DNA of 64,000 nucleotides from 40CM-4-68-19 sp036513415 (GTDB taxonomy: Bacteria; Myxococcota; Myxococcia; Myxococcales; 40CM-4-68-19), in the NCBI GenBank assembly GCA_036513415.1, contig DATBZA010000087.1:1-64000 (forward strand), in the 5' to 3' direction. The notes beneath the pieces were generated by a model that ran no database searches, was not told the origin of the DNA, and saw only the letters and a program-made list of their open reading frames with translations. Shown here piece by piece: positions 18,283-30,600 of the stretch (the stretch's first letter is position 1; each line of letters begins with the position of its first letter). A program made the translations under genes and the position numbers.

Positions 18283-18987
18283 TTGTCGCCCGTGCCTACC
18301 GTCCTCGTCGCTGGCGCCACCGGCGCCGTAGGGAGCGTCCTGGTTCCACGCTTGCGCGCCTCCGGGTTCGACGTCATCCCGCACGTGCGCCCCAAGACAG
18401 CCGATCGACATCCGCTGGGCAACGACCCGCGGGCGCTGGTCGCCGAGCTCGCCGACGCTGGAAAGGTGGACTCGGTGATGGCGCGCACCGAGTCCGTCGT
18501 CTGCCTGACGGGAACCATGCGGCGGAGGTTCGCCGCCGGCGACAACTACGAGAGCTCCGACTACCGCCCCGTGGTGCAGCTCGTCGAGTCGGCGCGGCGC
18601 GTCCCCGGCAAGCGCCACTTCGTCCTGCTCTCCTCCCTCGGCGCGCGCCCCGGCGGGGGCTATCTGGGCTGGAAGCACCGGGCGGAGGAAGCCGTGCGTG
18701 CGAGCGGCCTCCCACACTCCATCCTGCGCGCCTCCTTTATCGACACAAGGGGTTCCGACTCGCTCCCAAGCGACGGGAGGCAGCGCAAACCGCCGCCGTT
18801 GGTGGGCCTGGCGCTGAGGGCCATCGGCCTCCTGCCCGCTCTACGCCCGTTTTCCGACGACGTACGTCCCATCCCTGTCGGCGTGCTTTGCGCCGCCATC
18901 GCGCGCATCCTGCGCGACCGCGCGCCGTTCGGCGTGCTCACCGGACGACAGCTCTGGACACTCGCTGCGGATCGAAAGCGACGCTAG
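18283..18987 (+). CDS. NmrA-like NAD(P)-binding Rossmann protein
   Basis: This 234-residue atypical short-chain dehydrogenase-like protein has the dinucleotide motif VLVAGATGAVGS, then SVVCLTGTM and HFVLLSSLGARPGGGYLGWKHRAEE, where the family usually has a Tyr/Lys region. SGLPHSILRASFI is typical of NmrA/HSCARG-like proteins that bind NAD(P) and act as redox sensors or epimerases. Both TTG 18283 and GTG 18292 are possible starts; the shorter begins directly at the nucleotide-binding strand. It stands alone and faces lon tail to tail. Confidence 0.82.
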   Translation: MSPVPTVLVAGATGAVGSVLVPRLRASGFDVIPHVRPKTADRHPLGNDPRALVAELADAGKVDSVMARTESVVCLTGTMRRRFAAGDNYESSDYRPVVQLVESARRVPGKRHFVLLSSLGARPGGGYLGWKHRAEEAVRASGLPHSILRASFIDTRGSDSLPSDGRQRKPPPLVGLALRAIGLLPALRPFSDDVRPIPVGVLCAAIARILRDRAPFGVLTGRQLWTLAADRKRR

Positions 18988-18991
18988 AAGC

Positions 18992-21427
<2,436 letters not shown>

Positions 21428-21684
21428 CGGGGTCCTTTCCTCCGGAGGGCTCGGCTGGCTGCCGCGCCCGAAGCGTACCGCTTCACCTGGGTGAAGTCAG
21501 CAAAACGTTGCTCTCTCTCACAACGGATCCGCAGGGGTCCGGAATTCCCGCTGACGCAGAGCGACCTCGTCTGTGCGCGCAAGTGCGTGGCCGCGGCGCA
21601 CCCAGGCACCTGCTCCTTCAGCGGCTTGCACAGTTGGCCAAGCTCGGCTTACGGTGTGGCCGCTGGATGCAGGTGAGGTACCCC

Positions 21685-21891
21685 ATGCGCTACGTCGTCG
21701 AAGTCGAGCGCGAGGCGGAGGGCGGCTGGCTCGCCGAGGTGCGGGAGATGCCCGGCGCCGTCGCCTTCGGAGAGACGCGGGAAGATGCGCTGCGCGCCGC
21801 GGAAGCGCTGGTCTTGCGCACGCTGGCGGATCAACTCGAGCACCGCGAGCTCCCGGCGCGAAAGCTGGACATCACGTTCGTGGCTGCGTAG
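21685..21891 (+). CDS. Solitary HicB-like protein
   Basis: This 68-residue protein matches the HicB-like partial RNase-H fold: YVVEVEREAEGGWLAEVREM, PGAVAFGETREDALRAAEA. In known HicAB systems HicB neutralises the HicA mRNA interferase. Here no hicA-like gene is adjacent and no DNA-binding tail is present, so it is probably an orphan. ATG 21685 is chosen because AGGTGAGG lies 7 nt before it. An upstream ATG at 21667 is an alternative. It sits on the plus strand between lon and clpX, both on the minus strand. Confidence 0.75.
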   Translation: MRYVVEVEREAEGGWLAEVREMPGAVAFGETREDALRAAEALVLRTLADQLEHRELPARKLDITFVAA

Positions 21892-21896
21892 GAGCG

Positions 21897-23144
<1,248 letters not shown>

Positions 23145-23174
23145 GCAACCTCCGAGACCGTCTCTAATGTAACC

Positions 23175-23780
23175 CTACTTCTGCCCGCCGGCCGGTTTCT
23201 TGATGACCACTTCGTCAATCAAGCCGTATTCCTTCGCCTCGCCGGCGCCCATGAAGTAGTCGCGATCGGTGTCCTTTTCGATGCGGTCGAGCCCCTGACC
23301 GGTGTGCTTCTGCATGATTTCGTTGAGCTTCGCCTTCAGCCGCAGGATCTCCTTGGCGTGGAGCTCGATGTCGCTGGCCTGCCCGCCAAACCCGCCGGAG
23401 GGCTGGTGGATCATGATCCGGGAATGCGGGAGCGAATACCGCTTGCCCTTCGCGCCGGCAGCGAGGAGCAAGGCGCCCATCGAGGCCGCCTGCCCCATGC
23501 AGATGGTCGACACCTGACACTTCACGTACTGCATCGTGTCGTAGATGGCGAGGCCTGAGGTCACCGATCCGCCCGGGCTATTGATGTAGAGATTGATGTC
23601 CTTGTCCGGGTCCTCCGACTCGAGGAACAGCATCTGCGCGACGATGATGTTGGCCACGTCGTCGTCGACGGGAGTTCCCAGGAAGACGATGCGGTCCTTG
23701 AGCAGGCGGCTGTACAGATCGTAGGCGCGCTCGCCGCGGTGGGTTTGCTCGATGACGGTAGGGTACGGAATCATTGCCAT
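23175..23780 (-). CDS. clpP: ATP-dependent Clp protease proteolytic subunit
   Basis: This 201-residue serine peptidase forms the tetradecameric chamber. The catalytic Ser is in TICMGQAASMGALLLAAG, the His in RIMIHQPSGG, and the Asp in the following TDRDYFM region. The N-terminus IPYPTVIEQTHRGERAYD is characteristic. It lies between tig (28 nt upstream) and clpX, probably one operon. Confidence 0.97.
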   Translation of the reverse strand: MAMIPYPTVIEQTHRGERAYDLYSRLLKDRIVFLGTPVDDDVANIIVAQMLFLESEDPDKDINLYINSPGGSVTSGLAIYDTMQYVKCQVSTICMGQAASMGALLLAAGAKGKRYSLPHSRIMIHQPSGGFGGQASDIELHAKEILRLKAKLNEIMQKHTGQGLDRIEKDTDRDYFMGAGEAKEYGLIDEVVIKKPAGGQK

Positions 23781-23808
23781 GTTCTGAAACTCCGGTCGGC
23801 GAAAAGAG

Positions 23809-25092
23809 CTACTGGAAATTGGCTTTGGAGAGCAGGAAGGCGAGCGCTTTGTCCTGCCGCAGGCGGCCCTTCAGGGTGTCGAGCGACTCCTGCCGCTTGA
23901 ACGCCGCGCGAACTTTCTCCGCGGGCTGTTTCAGCTCGCCCGCGAGCTTGTCGAAGTGCTTCGCGAGGTCTTCCTCGCTGGCCTCGATCTTCTCCTTCTC
24001 CGCGATGGCCTCGAGCAGCAGATAACCTTTCACTTCGAGCAGCGCACGCTGACGCAGCTCGTCGCGCATGCGGTCCAGGTTGAGCCCGAGCTGGCGCGGG
24101 TCGATGCCGCGGCGCATGAAGCCCTCCAGCATGCCCTGCAGCATCGCGTCCACGTTGCGCTCCACCAGCGCTGGCGGGGCCTCGATGGGGTTCTTCTCGG
24201 CCAGCGCCGTCAGCACGGCCTCGCGCTGGTCGCTCTCGGCGCGGTCCTTCTTCTGCTGCTCCATCTCGGAGCGGATCTTCGCGCGCAGGTCCGAGACGGT
24301 CTTGGGTTCCCCTCCGAGGTCCTGCACGAACGCGTCATCGAGGGCGGGCACCTCGCGCTTCTTCAGCCCGTTCACCTTGACCTGGAACCGCGCTTCCTTC
24401 CCGCGCAATTCCTCCACCGCGTAGTCGTTGGCGAAGGACACGGCGAGCTCGCGATTCTCGCCCACCCGCGCTCCCAGCAGTCCCTCGGCCTTGTTCTCCA
24501 GCAGCGAGCCGGGGGCGACTTCCAGCAGGACGCCCTCGCGCTTCGCCCCCCGCAGCGGAGCGCCCTCGACGAATCCCTCGTAGTCGGCGGAGACGAAGTC
24601 GCCTGCCTCGGCTACGTCGCGTCCTTCGATCGGCACGAACATGGCCTGGTTCGCGCGCATCTCCTCGATGCGCTCGTCGACCTGCGCGTCGGTGACCGTG
24701 GCGTCGATCCGGGTGACGCTCAGGCCCTCGTAGTCCTTGGGCTCGACGCGCGGCCGCACTTCGACCGTCGCCGTGTACTTGAACGGCTGGCCCACTTCCA
24801 CCGAGCCGTTCTCGACCCGGGGAGGCGCCACCGGATCGAGCTGGTGCTCGGCGAGCGCCTCGTGGATCGAGCCCGTGACCAGCTTTTGCGCGACGTCCTT
24901 CTTCACGTCGTCGCCGAAGTATCGCTCCACCAGCCGGCGCGGCACGTGGCCCTGCCGGTAGCCCTTGAGCTTCACCGTGCGGGAGACGGAGGTGTAGGCG
25001 CGATCCAGCGCATCCTTCACGCGGTCCGGCGTCAGCTCCACCGAGACCTTCTTCACGACCGGGCTGAGATCCTCGACCCTGGACTGGACCAC
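23809..25092 (-). CDS. tig: Trigger factor chaperone
   Basis: This 427-residue ribosome-associated chaperone starts at GTG 25092 (AAGGAG about 8 nt upstream). The N-terminal ribosome-binding domain contains VKLKGYRQGHVPRRLVERYFG, the tail-signature loop (canonical GFRxGKxP; here GYRQGHVP). A PPIase-like domain follows (GDFVSADYEGFVEG, ENKAEGLLGAR), then a helical C-terminal domain (DRMRDELRQRALLEVKGYLLLEAIAEKEKIE). It is first in the tig-clpP-clpX operon and directly downstream of tRNA-Leu. Confidence 0.95.
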   Translation of the reverse strand: MVQSRVEDLSPVVKKVSVELTPDRVKDALDRAYTSVSRTVKLKGYRQGHVPRRLVERYFGDDVKKDVAQKLVTGSIHEALAEHQLDPVAPPRVENGSVEVGQPFKYTATVEVRPRVEPKDYEGLSVTRIDATVTDAQVDERIEEMRANQAMFVPIEGRDVAEAGDFVSADYEGFVEGAPLRGAKREGVLLEVAPGSLLENKAEGLLGARVGENRELAVSFANDYAVEELRGKEARFQVKVNGLKKREVPALDDAFVQDLGGEPKTVSDLRAKIRSEMEQQKKDRAESDQREAVLTALAEKNPIEAPPALVERNVDAMLQGMLEGFMRRGIDPRQLGLNLDRMRDELRQRALLEVKGYLLLEAIAEKEKIEASEEDLAKHFDKLAGELKQPAEKVRAAFKRQESLDTLKGRLRQDKALAFLLSKANFQ

Positions 25093-25119
25093 GGATGCGG
25101 CTCCTTGCACGAGCAAAGA

Positions 25120-25204
25120 TGGTGCGAGAGGCGGGACTCGAACCCGCACGGGTTGCCCCACAGGCTTCTAAGGCCTGCGCGTCTGCCAGTTCCGCCACCC
25201 TCGC
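25120..25204 (-). tRNA. tRNA-Leu(TAG)
   Basis: On the minus strand GCGAGGGTGGCGGAACTGG begins an 85-nt class II tRNA with anticodon TAG (loop CTTAGAA), a long variable arm, T-arm GCGGGTTCGAGTCCCGC and encoded CCA. It lies 27 nt upstream of the trigger factor start and may share a transcript. Confidence 0.97.
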
Positions 25205-25425
25205 AAAGACATCCTGGCAGACCGCGGGTCATAGCGCCCGTGGCAGGCAGCGTCAACGCGGATCCCACATCTGATGCCCGGGTCGGGCCGGGTGGCAGGG
25301 GCGCCCACCGAAAACAATAGCGGCATCGCAAACAGTAGCACCGCAATTGATGCCGCCGCCGCGCCACAGCGATGCAAATCCAGGAACTTGGGAGGGGCTC
25401 ATGGCTTGCAACACCCTTCCTGGCC

Positions 25426-25956
25426 ATGACGAATCGCAACGCAGCTCGCGGATTCTCGTTGCTCGAAACGCTCATCGCGCTGGTGCTGGTCGGGCTCTCG
25501 ATGACCGCGCTCCTGGTGGCCTTCGTCACCAGCGGCCAGTTCGGAGTCTTGAGCCGGCGGCAGGCGACGGCCCTGGCGCTGGCGAGCTCCATCGCCGGCC
25601 AGCTCAACTACGCGCCCTACGCGGACGCGCGACTGGCCAACGCCAACGTCCAGAACGACACCAACTTCGCCGACCCCGACGGCCTCTACGCGCAGCCTTC
25701 CTTGCCCACCGGCAACGACGCTCCCGACTCCACGCTGCCCCTGCAGAGCGTGGGCAACGAGAGCTACGAGGCCTACGTCAACGTCGTCCCCCGGATGGGC
25801 GACGGCAACTGGGATCCCACAACTCTGGAGATGGGCAAGGCCTTCGCCGTGATCGTGCGCTACCGGGTCGGCCAGAAGTTCATGCGCGCGGTGAGCCTCG
25901 GGTACCACTACAACCCGGCGGCGGTCGGGACCGGGACGATTCCCCTCCCCCTATGA
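25426..25956 (+). CDS. PilV-like minor type IV prepilin
   Basis: This 176-residue prepilin-like protein has a short leader with the PilD cleavage site RGFSLLETLIALVLVG (Gly before Phe, Glu at +5), followed by a hydrophobic helix. ATG 25426 gives the expected short leader (MTNRNAARG). It is the first gene of a minor-pilin operon whose next genes overlap by ATGA. These proteins prime pilus assembly and are usually found with a PilY1 adhesin. The C-terminal part is a small beta-rich domain. Confidence 0.85.
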   Translation: MTNRNAARGFSLLETLIALVLVGLSMTALLVAFVTSGQFGVLSRRQATALALASSIAGQLNYAPYADARLANANVQNDTNFADPDGLYAQPSLPTGNDAPDSTLPLQSVGNESYEAYVNVVPRMGDGNWDPTTLEMGKAFAVIVRYRVGQKFMRAVSLGYHYNPAAVGTGTIPLPL

Positions 25957-27122
25957 CCCGCCACCGTCTCCGCGGCTTCACGCTGATCGAGGTGCTGATC
26001 TCGGTCGCCATCCTGGCGTTCGTGGTCGCTGGCATCTCGCAGGTCTTGATCAAGCAGGGCCAGGCCTCCTCGGTGCAGGCAGGCCAGCGCGACCTGGAAG
26101 AGAGCGGACGGCTCGCGCTGCTCGAGCTCGGCCGCGCCGTTCGCCTGGCGGGATACGGCATCGACCCCACGGCCGCGTTCGACTTTGGCCGCTTCGCTTG
26201 CACGACGCCGGACACCCCGTCCACCTGCAACGGAGGAGGCCGCGATCGCACCGACGCGCCCGACGAGTTGGTGGTGGCCTGGCGCGATCCGAACTTCGCG
26301 CGCAAGGTCGCGGTGAAGACGGGCGCCGGGCCCTACACGATCACGCTCGATGCGGCGCTCACTGGCAGGGTGGACGCGGGGCGCATCGTCGAGCTTCTCT
26401 GCGACGGGGCGGAGAATGCCGCCTACGTCGCCGTCACTTCCACGAAGAATGCCGGAGCTACGGACCTGAGCGTCCGGGTCCTCACCGCCGCCGACGGCTA
26501 CTTTCCCGCCGTCGACCCGTCGGATGCCTGCTACTCCACCTCCACGGTGCTCCTGGTGGAGCGCACGCGCTACTACGTCGCGAACGACGCCGACGGCGTG
26601 CCGGCGCTCTGGCGCGACCGCGGCCGCGGCGGCGCCGAGCTGCTCTTCCGCGGCATCGAGGACCTGCAGCTCAGCTACGACATCGGACAGCCCCCCGCGG
26701 GGTCGCGGTTCGCCGCGGGAGGCGCGAACGCGGTGTTGCCGCCCGGCTGCATCAACACCAGCGCCGACGGCGGCGGGACCTCGACCTGGAGCTTCGGATC
26801 CTGCGCGGGAGTGGGCGCGGCGCCCGACGAGACGATCACGCCCCCCAACTGGCGGCTGGACGCGTACGACGCCGCGACCCGCTACACCGGCCATCCGGCA
26901 AACATCCGCAACGTGAACGTCGTGGTGGTCGCCCGGGCTTTGCGCGCCTCACCCGACGGCAGCGGCGACGAGCTTCCGGCCTTGCTGAACCGGCCGGCCC
27001 GCATCCGCGACACGTTCCGCCGCGCGGTGCAGACGCTGTCCGAACAGCCGCAGAACCTGCTCAGCCGGGCCAACATCCTTCCGCCCGTCTTCCCCGGTTC
27101 CACCAACGTCGGAGGTGGATGA
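25953..27122 (+). CDS. PilW-like minor type IV prepilin
   Basis: This 389-residue prepilin-like protein starts at ATG 25953 overlapping the previous stop. The leader and cleavage site read MTRHRLRGFTLIEVLISVAILAF, written here only to mark the G-F-T-L-I-E junction. Downstream sequence (LLELGRAVRLAGYGIDP, FRGIEDLQLSYDI, RNVNVVVVARALR) is typical of PilW-like proteins. It is longer than most minor pilins because of a large central beta domain with several Cys. It should act with PilV, PilX and PilY1 in a pilus tip complex. Confidence 0.85.
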   Translation: MTRHRLRGFTLIEVLISVAILAFVVAGISQVLIKQGQASSVQAGQRDLEESGRLALLELGRAVRLAGYGIDPTAAFDFGRFACTTPDTPSTCNGGGRDRTDAPDELVVAWRDPNFARKVAVKTGAGPYTITLDAALTGRVDAGRIVELLCDGAENAAYVAVTSTKNAGATDLSVRVLTAADGYFPAVDPSDACYSTSTVLLVERTRYYVANDADGVPALWRDRGRGGAELLFRGIEDLQLSYDIGQPPAGSRFAAGGANAVLPPGCINTSADGGGTSTWSFGSCAGVGAAPDETITPPNWRLDAYDAATRYTGHPANIRNVNVVVVARALRASPDGSGDELPALLNRPARIRDTFRRAVQTLSEQPQNLLSRANILPPVFPGSTNVGGG

Positions 27123-27625
27123 TGCGCCCCCACCGTGGCAGCGCCTTGCTCGCCGCACTCATGGTCATCGGGGTGCTCGCCCTGGTCACCGTCGCAACCT
27201 TGCGGCTGGCCAACATCAGCAAAGGCCAGTCGGCCAAGGATGCCCGCGCGCTCAGCCAGGCTGCATGCGTCGATGCCGCCCGCCAGTACCTGATCGGCCG
27301 CCTCCGGCTGCTGAGCAAGTTCCCTCTCACCGAGCTCACCTTCGACCAGGCGATTCCCGTCGAGAACGGGACGCGTCACATCTACAGCGGGCACGTCCGC
27401 CAGCAAGCCGGCAACGGCACCTTCAGCGGTGCCCTTCCGATCATCAAGTCCGTCCGGGGAGTCGCGGCTTCGAAGGTCGGCGGCGCGAAGTCGGGCAACC
27501 GCGACCTGAGCAACACCATTGCGCCGCCGACGCTCGGCGGAAAGCCCTACCAGGTGGTGGTCGCCTGCAGCGATCCGGTCGCCGGCGACCTCGAGCTGGA
27601 ATTCAGCTTCCGCTACGGATTGTGA
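27119..27625 (+). CDS. PilX-like minor pilin component
   Basis: This 168-residue protein has an N-terminal hydrophobic helix without the classical F-T-L-I-E but with the PilX-like pattern RGSALLAALMVIGVLALVTV, typical of the PilX N-domain. It starts at ATG 27119 (ATGA overlap with the previous gene) or ATG 27122. GGAGGTGG lies immediately before, giving a strong ribosome-binding site. It is part of the pilV-pilW-pilX-pilY1 operon; the C-terminal region shows no recognisable domain. Confidence 0.78.
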   Translation: MMRPHRGSALLAALMVIGVLALVTVATLRLANISKGQSAKDARALSQAACVDAARQYLIGRLRLLSKFPLTELTFDQAIPVENGTRHIYSGHVRQQAGNGTFSGALPIIKSVRGVAASKVGGAKSGNRDLSNTIAPPTLGGKPYQVVVACSDPVAGDLELEFSFRYGL

Positions 27626-27632
27626 GGAGACC

Positions 27633-30600
27633 ATGAGACTCCGCCAACTGCGCCTTCCCGCGCTGCTGATCGGCGTTCTGATGCTCGACGCCACCCTGGA
27701 CGCTCCGCGTCCGGCGACGGCGGCGGCGTGCGCCCCCGGGGACTGCCTGACCAACAGCGCGGTCAACAACCGGGTGCAACCCACCAGCGTCAACGCCGAC
27801 GACAAGGGCGACGTCACCTTCTTCGCCTCTCAGTCGGGCCAGCTTCCCAACGTAGTGTTCGTGCTCGACAACTCGACCTCGATGTACGAGCTGCCCTACG
27901 ACGTCGCGGCCTACCCGAACTCGGCGTGGACCAGCAAGGGGCAGACCCCGAACGGCTGCGGCACGGTGACCACGACTGCGCCGTCGGGCTCGGGTTGCAC
28001 GGGCACCACGTTCACCCAGACCGCGACGAGCTGCGGAAACAACACCTATTTCGCCGGCCTGAAGGACTCGGGCAACCTTCCCTACAGCAAGAGCAAGACG
28101 TACGCCGCGCCTGATCCCTGGTACGACGGCACGCACGGCACGTCGGCCTTCTTTACCAACAACAGCGCCTACAAGTTCTTCGAGTGGGCGGTATCGCCCC
28201 CGGCAGCGGGAGGTACCGCCAACGGCGGGCCCATCACGTTCACGCCCGCTGTCACGGTCGGCCCCGGCACCGTCAGCGGCGCGATCAACAACTACTGCAA
28301 CGGTCTTGGCAACACCGCGGCCAGCGGCGGCAAGGGCGGTACCGGGGTCAATGCCTGGACCATGACCCAGCGCCAGCGCTGCCAGCAATGTATCGACGAG
28401 GTGGGCTACTACATCGCCCCCGGAGCCAGCGCCAACGAGAGCAACACCAACAACATCGTTTTCAAGGGCAACTGGCTCAACTTCTTTCCGCCCAAGTACC
28501 TCGTCGCGCGCAAGGTGTTGACCGACTTCATCACCAGGCAGTCGACCACGCCCACGCCGGTCCGCATCGGCGTCGTCACCTATGATCCCCAGAACGTCAG
28601 CGCTCTCGACGTTCCCAGCACCAGCACAGGCTTCGGGGGTGGCCGTCATGACGGTGGTGCCTTCGTCTCATCCGGAATGATCCCCGATTGCAGCGTCGTC
28701 ACCTGGACTGGTTCGACGACTGCGACCCAGCAGACCAACCTGATCACTGCCGTGCGCGGCATCTCCTGGGGCAGCACCGGGTCGCCGATTGCGACGCCGC
28801 TGGCGGAGGCGGTGTTCAACGTCGGCCAGTTCTTTACCGGCGGCGACGCTCTGTGGAAGACCGCGTTTACCTCTGGCTCGAGCAACATCTGGTTGAAGTC
28901 CGGGTTCACCGCTCCCACCGGGGCCAACAAACCGCTCTGCGTCGCCTGCCAGGTGAACGCGATCGTGCTGATCACGGACGGTGAACCTTACGGTGACAAC
29001 AACCTTCCCCAGAAGTTCCGCGACAACAAGATCCAGTGCCCCCGCACGCCCTCGACCGCGCCCGATCCCTGCGGCACCGACCAGGGCAACTCGACTCCCA
29101 ACCTGCTCGACGACGTCACCAATTACCTCGCCACCACCGACCTGGCCGTCGACGACGTGACCAAGCCGGAAACGATCGGCATCCAGGACGTGATCACGTT
29201 CGTGATCGGAATGGGCCTCAAGGTGCCCCTGCTCGACAATGCAGCCAAGTACGGCAAGACCACCGCCGCCATGCGTGCGGACAACGCACAGGACCTCCAG
29301 GACGAGGTGACCAGCGCCGTGGTCAACATCGTTGCGCGCGCCACCGCCTTCTCCTCCACCGCCATCCAGACGCTCGAGGTGGGCACCGGTTCCACCGCAT
29401 ACGTGCCCCGGTTCATCCCTGGCTCGCCGACCGACGCGCTCTGGGAGGGACATCTCTTCCGGTTCGACCTCTTCAACGAGTTCGTCGCCGGCGTCGATCT
29501 CGACAAGAACGGAAACCTGGACGGCGTTTTCCTGGTCGACAAGGACGGCGACATCGTCACCGAGGACGACAAGGGCGCCTTCCACAAGCAGAAGAACAAC
29601 GCGCCAGCCGTTCCTGTCTGGGACGCCGGCGTGCAACTCGGCGCCATGCCCGCGGCCAACCGCAAAATCTACACGGCCCTTTGGGACAGCACGACCAGCA
29701 AATGGAAGACCATCGCCTGGCCGACCTGGGACGGGACCGGCAGCCCTCCGGCCGACTTCGCCTCCGTGCGGGACTTGCTCGGCATCGACGGCACCAACCC
29801 CGACGTGTGTGCCCAGATCAAGAGCTCGATGGCCACGCCCATCCCCGCCGCTTACCTCTCCTCCACCAGCACCTTCGATCGCGATCACTGCGCCAAGGCG
29901 ATCATCGACTACGTGCGCGGGTACAACATCCTCAACGAGCTGACGACCAGCACTTCGGTGACCGCCAACCGCGCCCGCATGCTCGGCGACATCTTCCACT
30001 CCTCGCCGGTGGTGGTCGATCCGCCCGTCGACCAGTTCATCTGCAACCTGGGCTTGCACGCGCAATGCGTGTCGACGCTCTACCAGTACGACACCAATCA
30101 GCCGGTGGCCCGCCCTGACGGCACCACTCCGAGCGATCAGTACACGGTTGGCACCACGACCGTCACCGCGTACGAGAAGTACTGGCAGGACCATGAGACC
30201 CGGCAGCGCGTCGTGCTCGTCGGCGCGAACGACGGCATGATCCACGCATTCGACGCCGGGTCGCCGACCGCATCGCCACCCGTGCTCAACCCCAACGTCG
30301 GCTTCCGGCAGGTGGTCTACGACAGTGGAACCGGCAACGAGCTGTGGGGCTTCATCCCGCCCGATCAGCTCGCGCGGCTGTGGCTGATGATGCGCGACGG
30401 CCACCAGATGTACATCGACGGCGACATCATGGTGCGGGACGTATGGGTGGACGGCGTCAAGAACGACAAGGGCACCACGTCGTTCGTCAACAAGCCGCTC
30501 GTCAAACAGGACGTCGAGTACCACACGGTCGCCGTGGTCAGCGAACGCCAGGGCGGGAGCCACTTCTTCGCGCTGGACGTGACCGATCCGACCACGCCGA

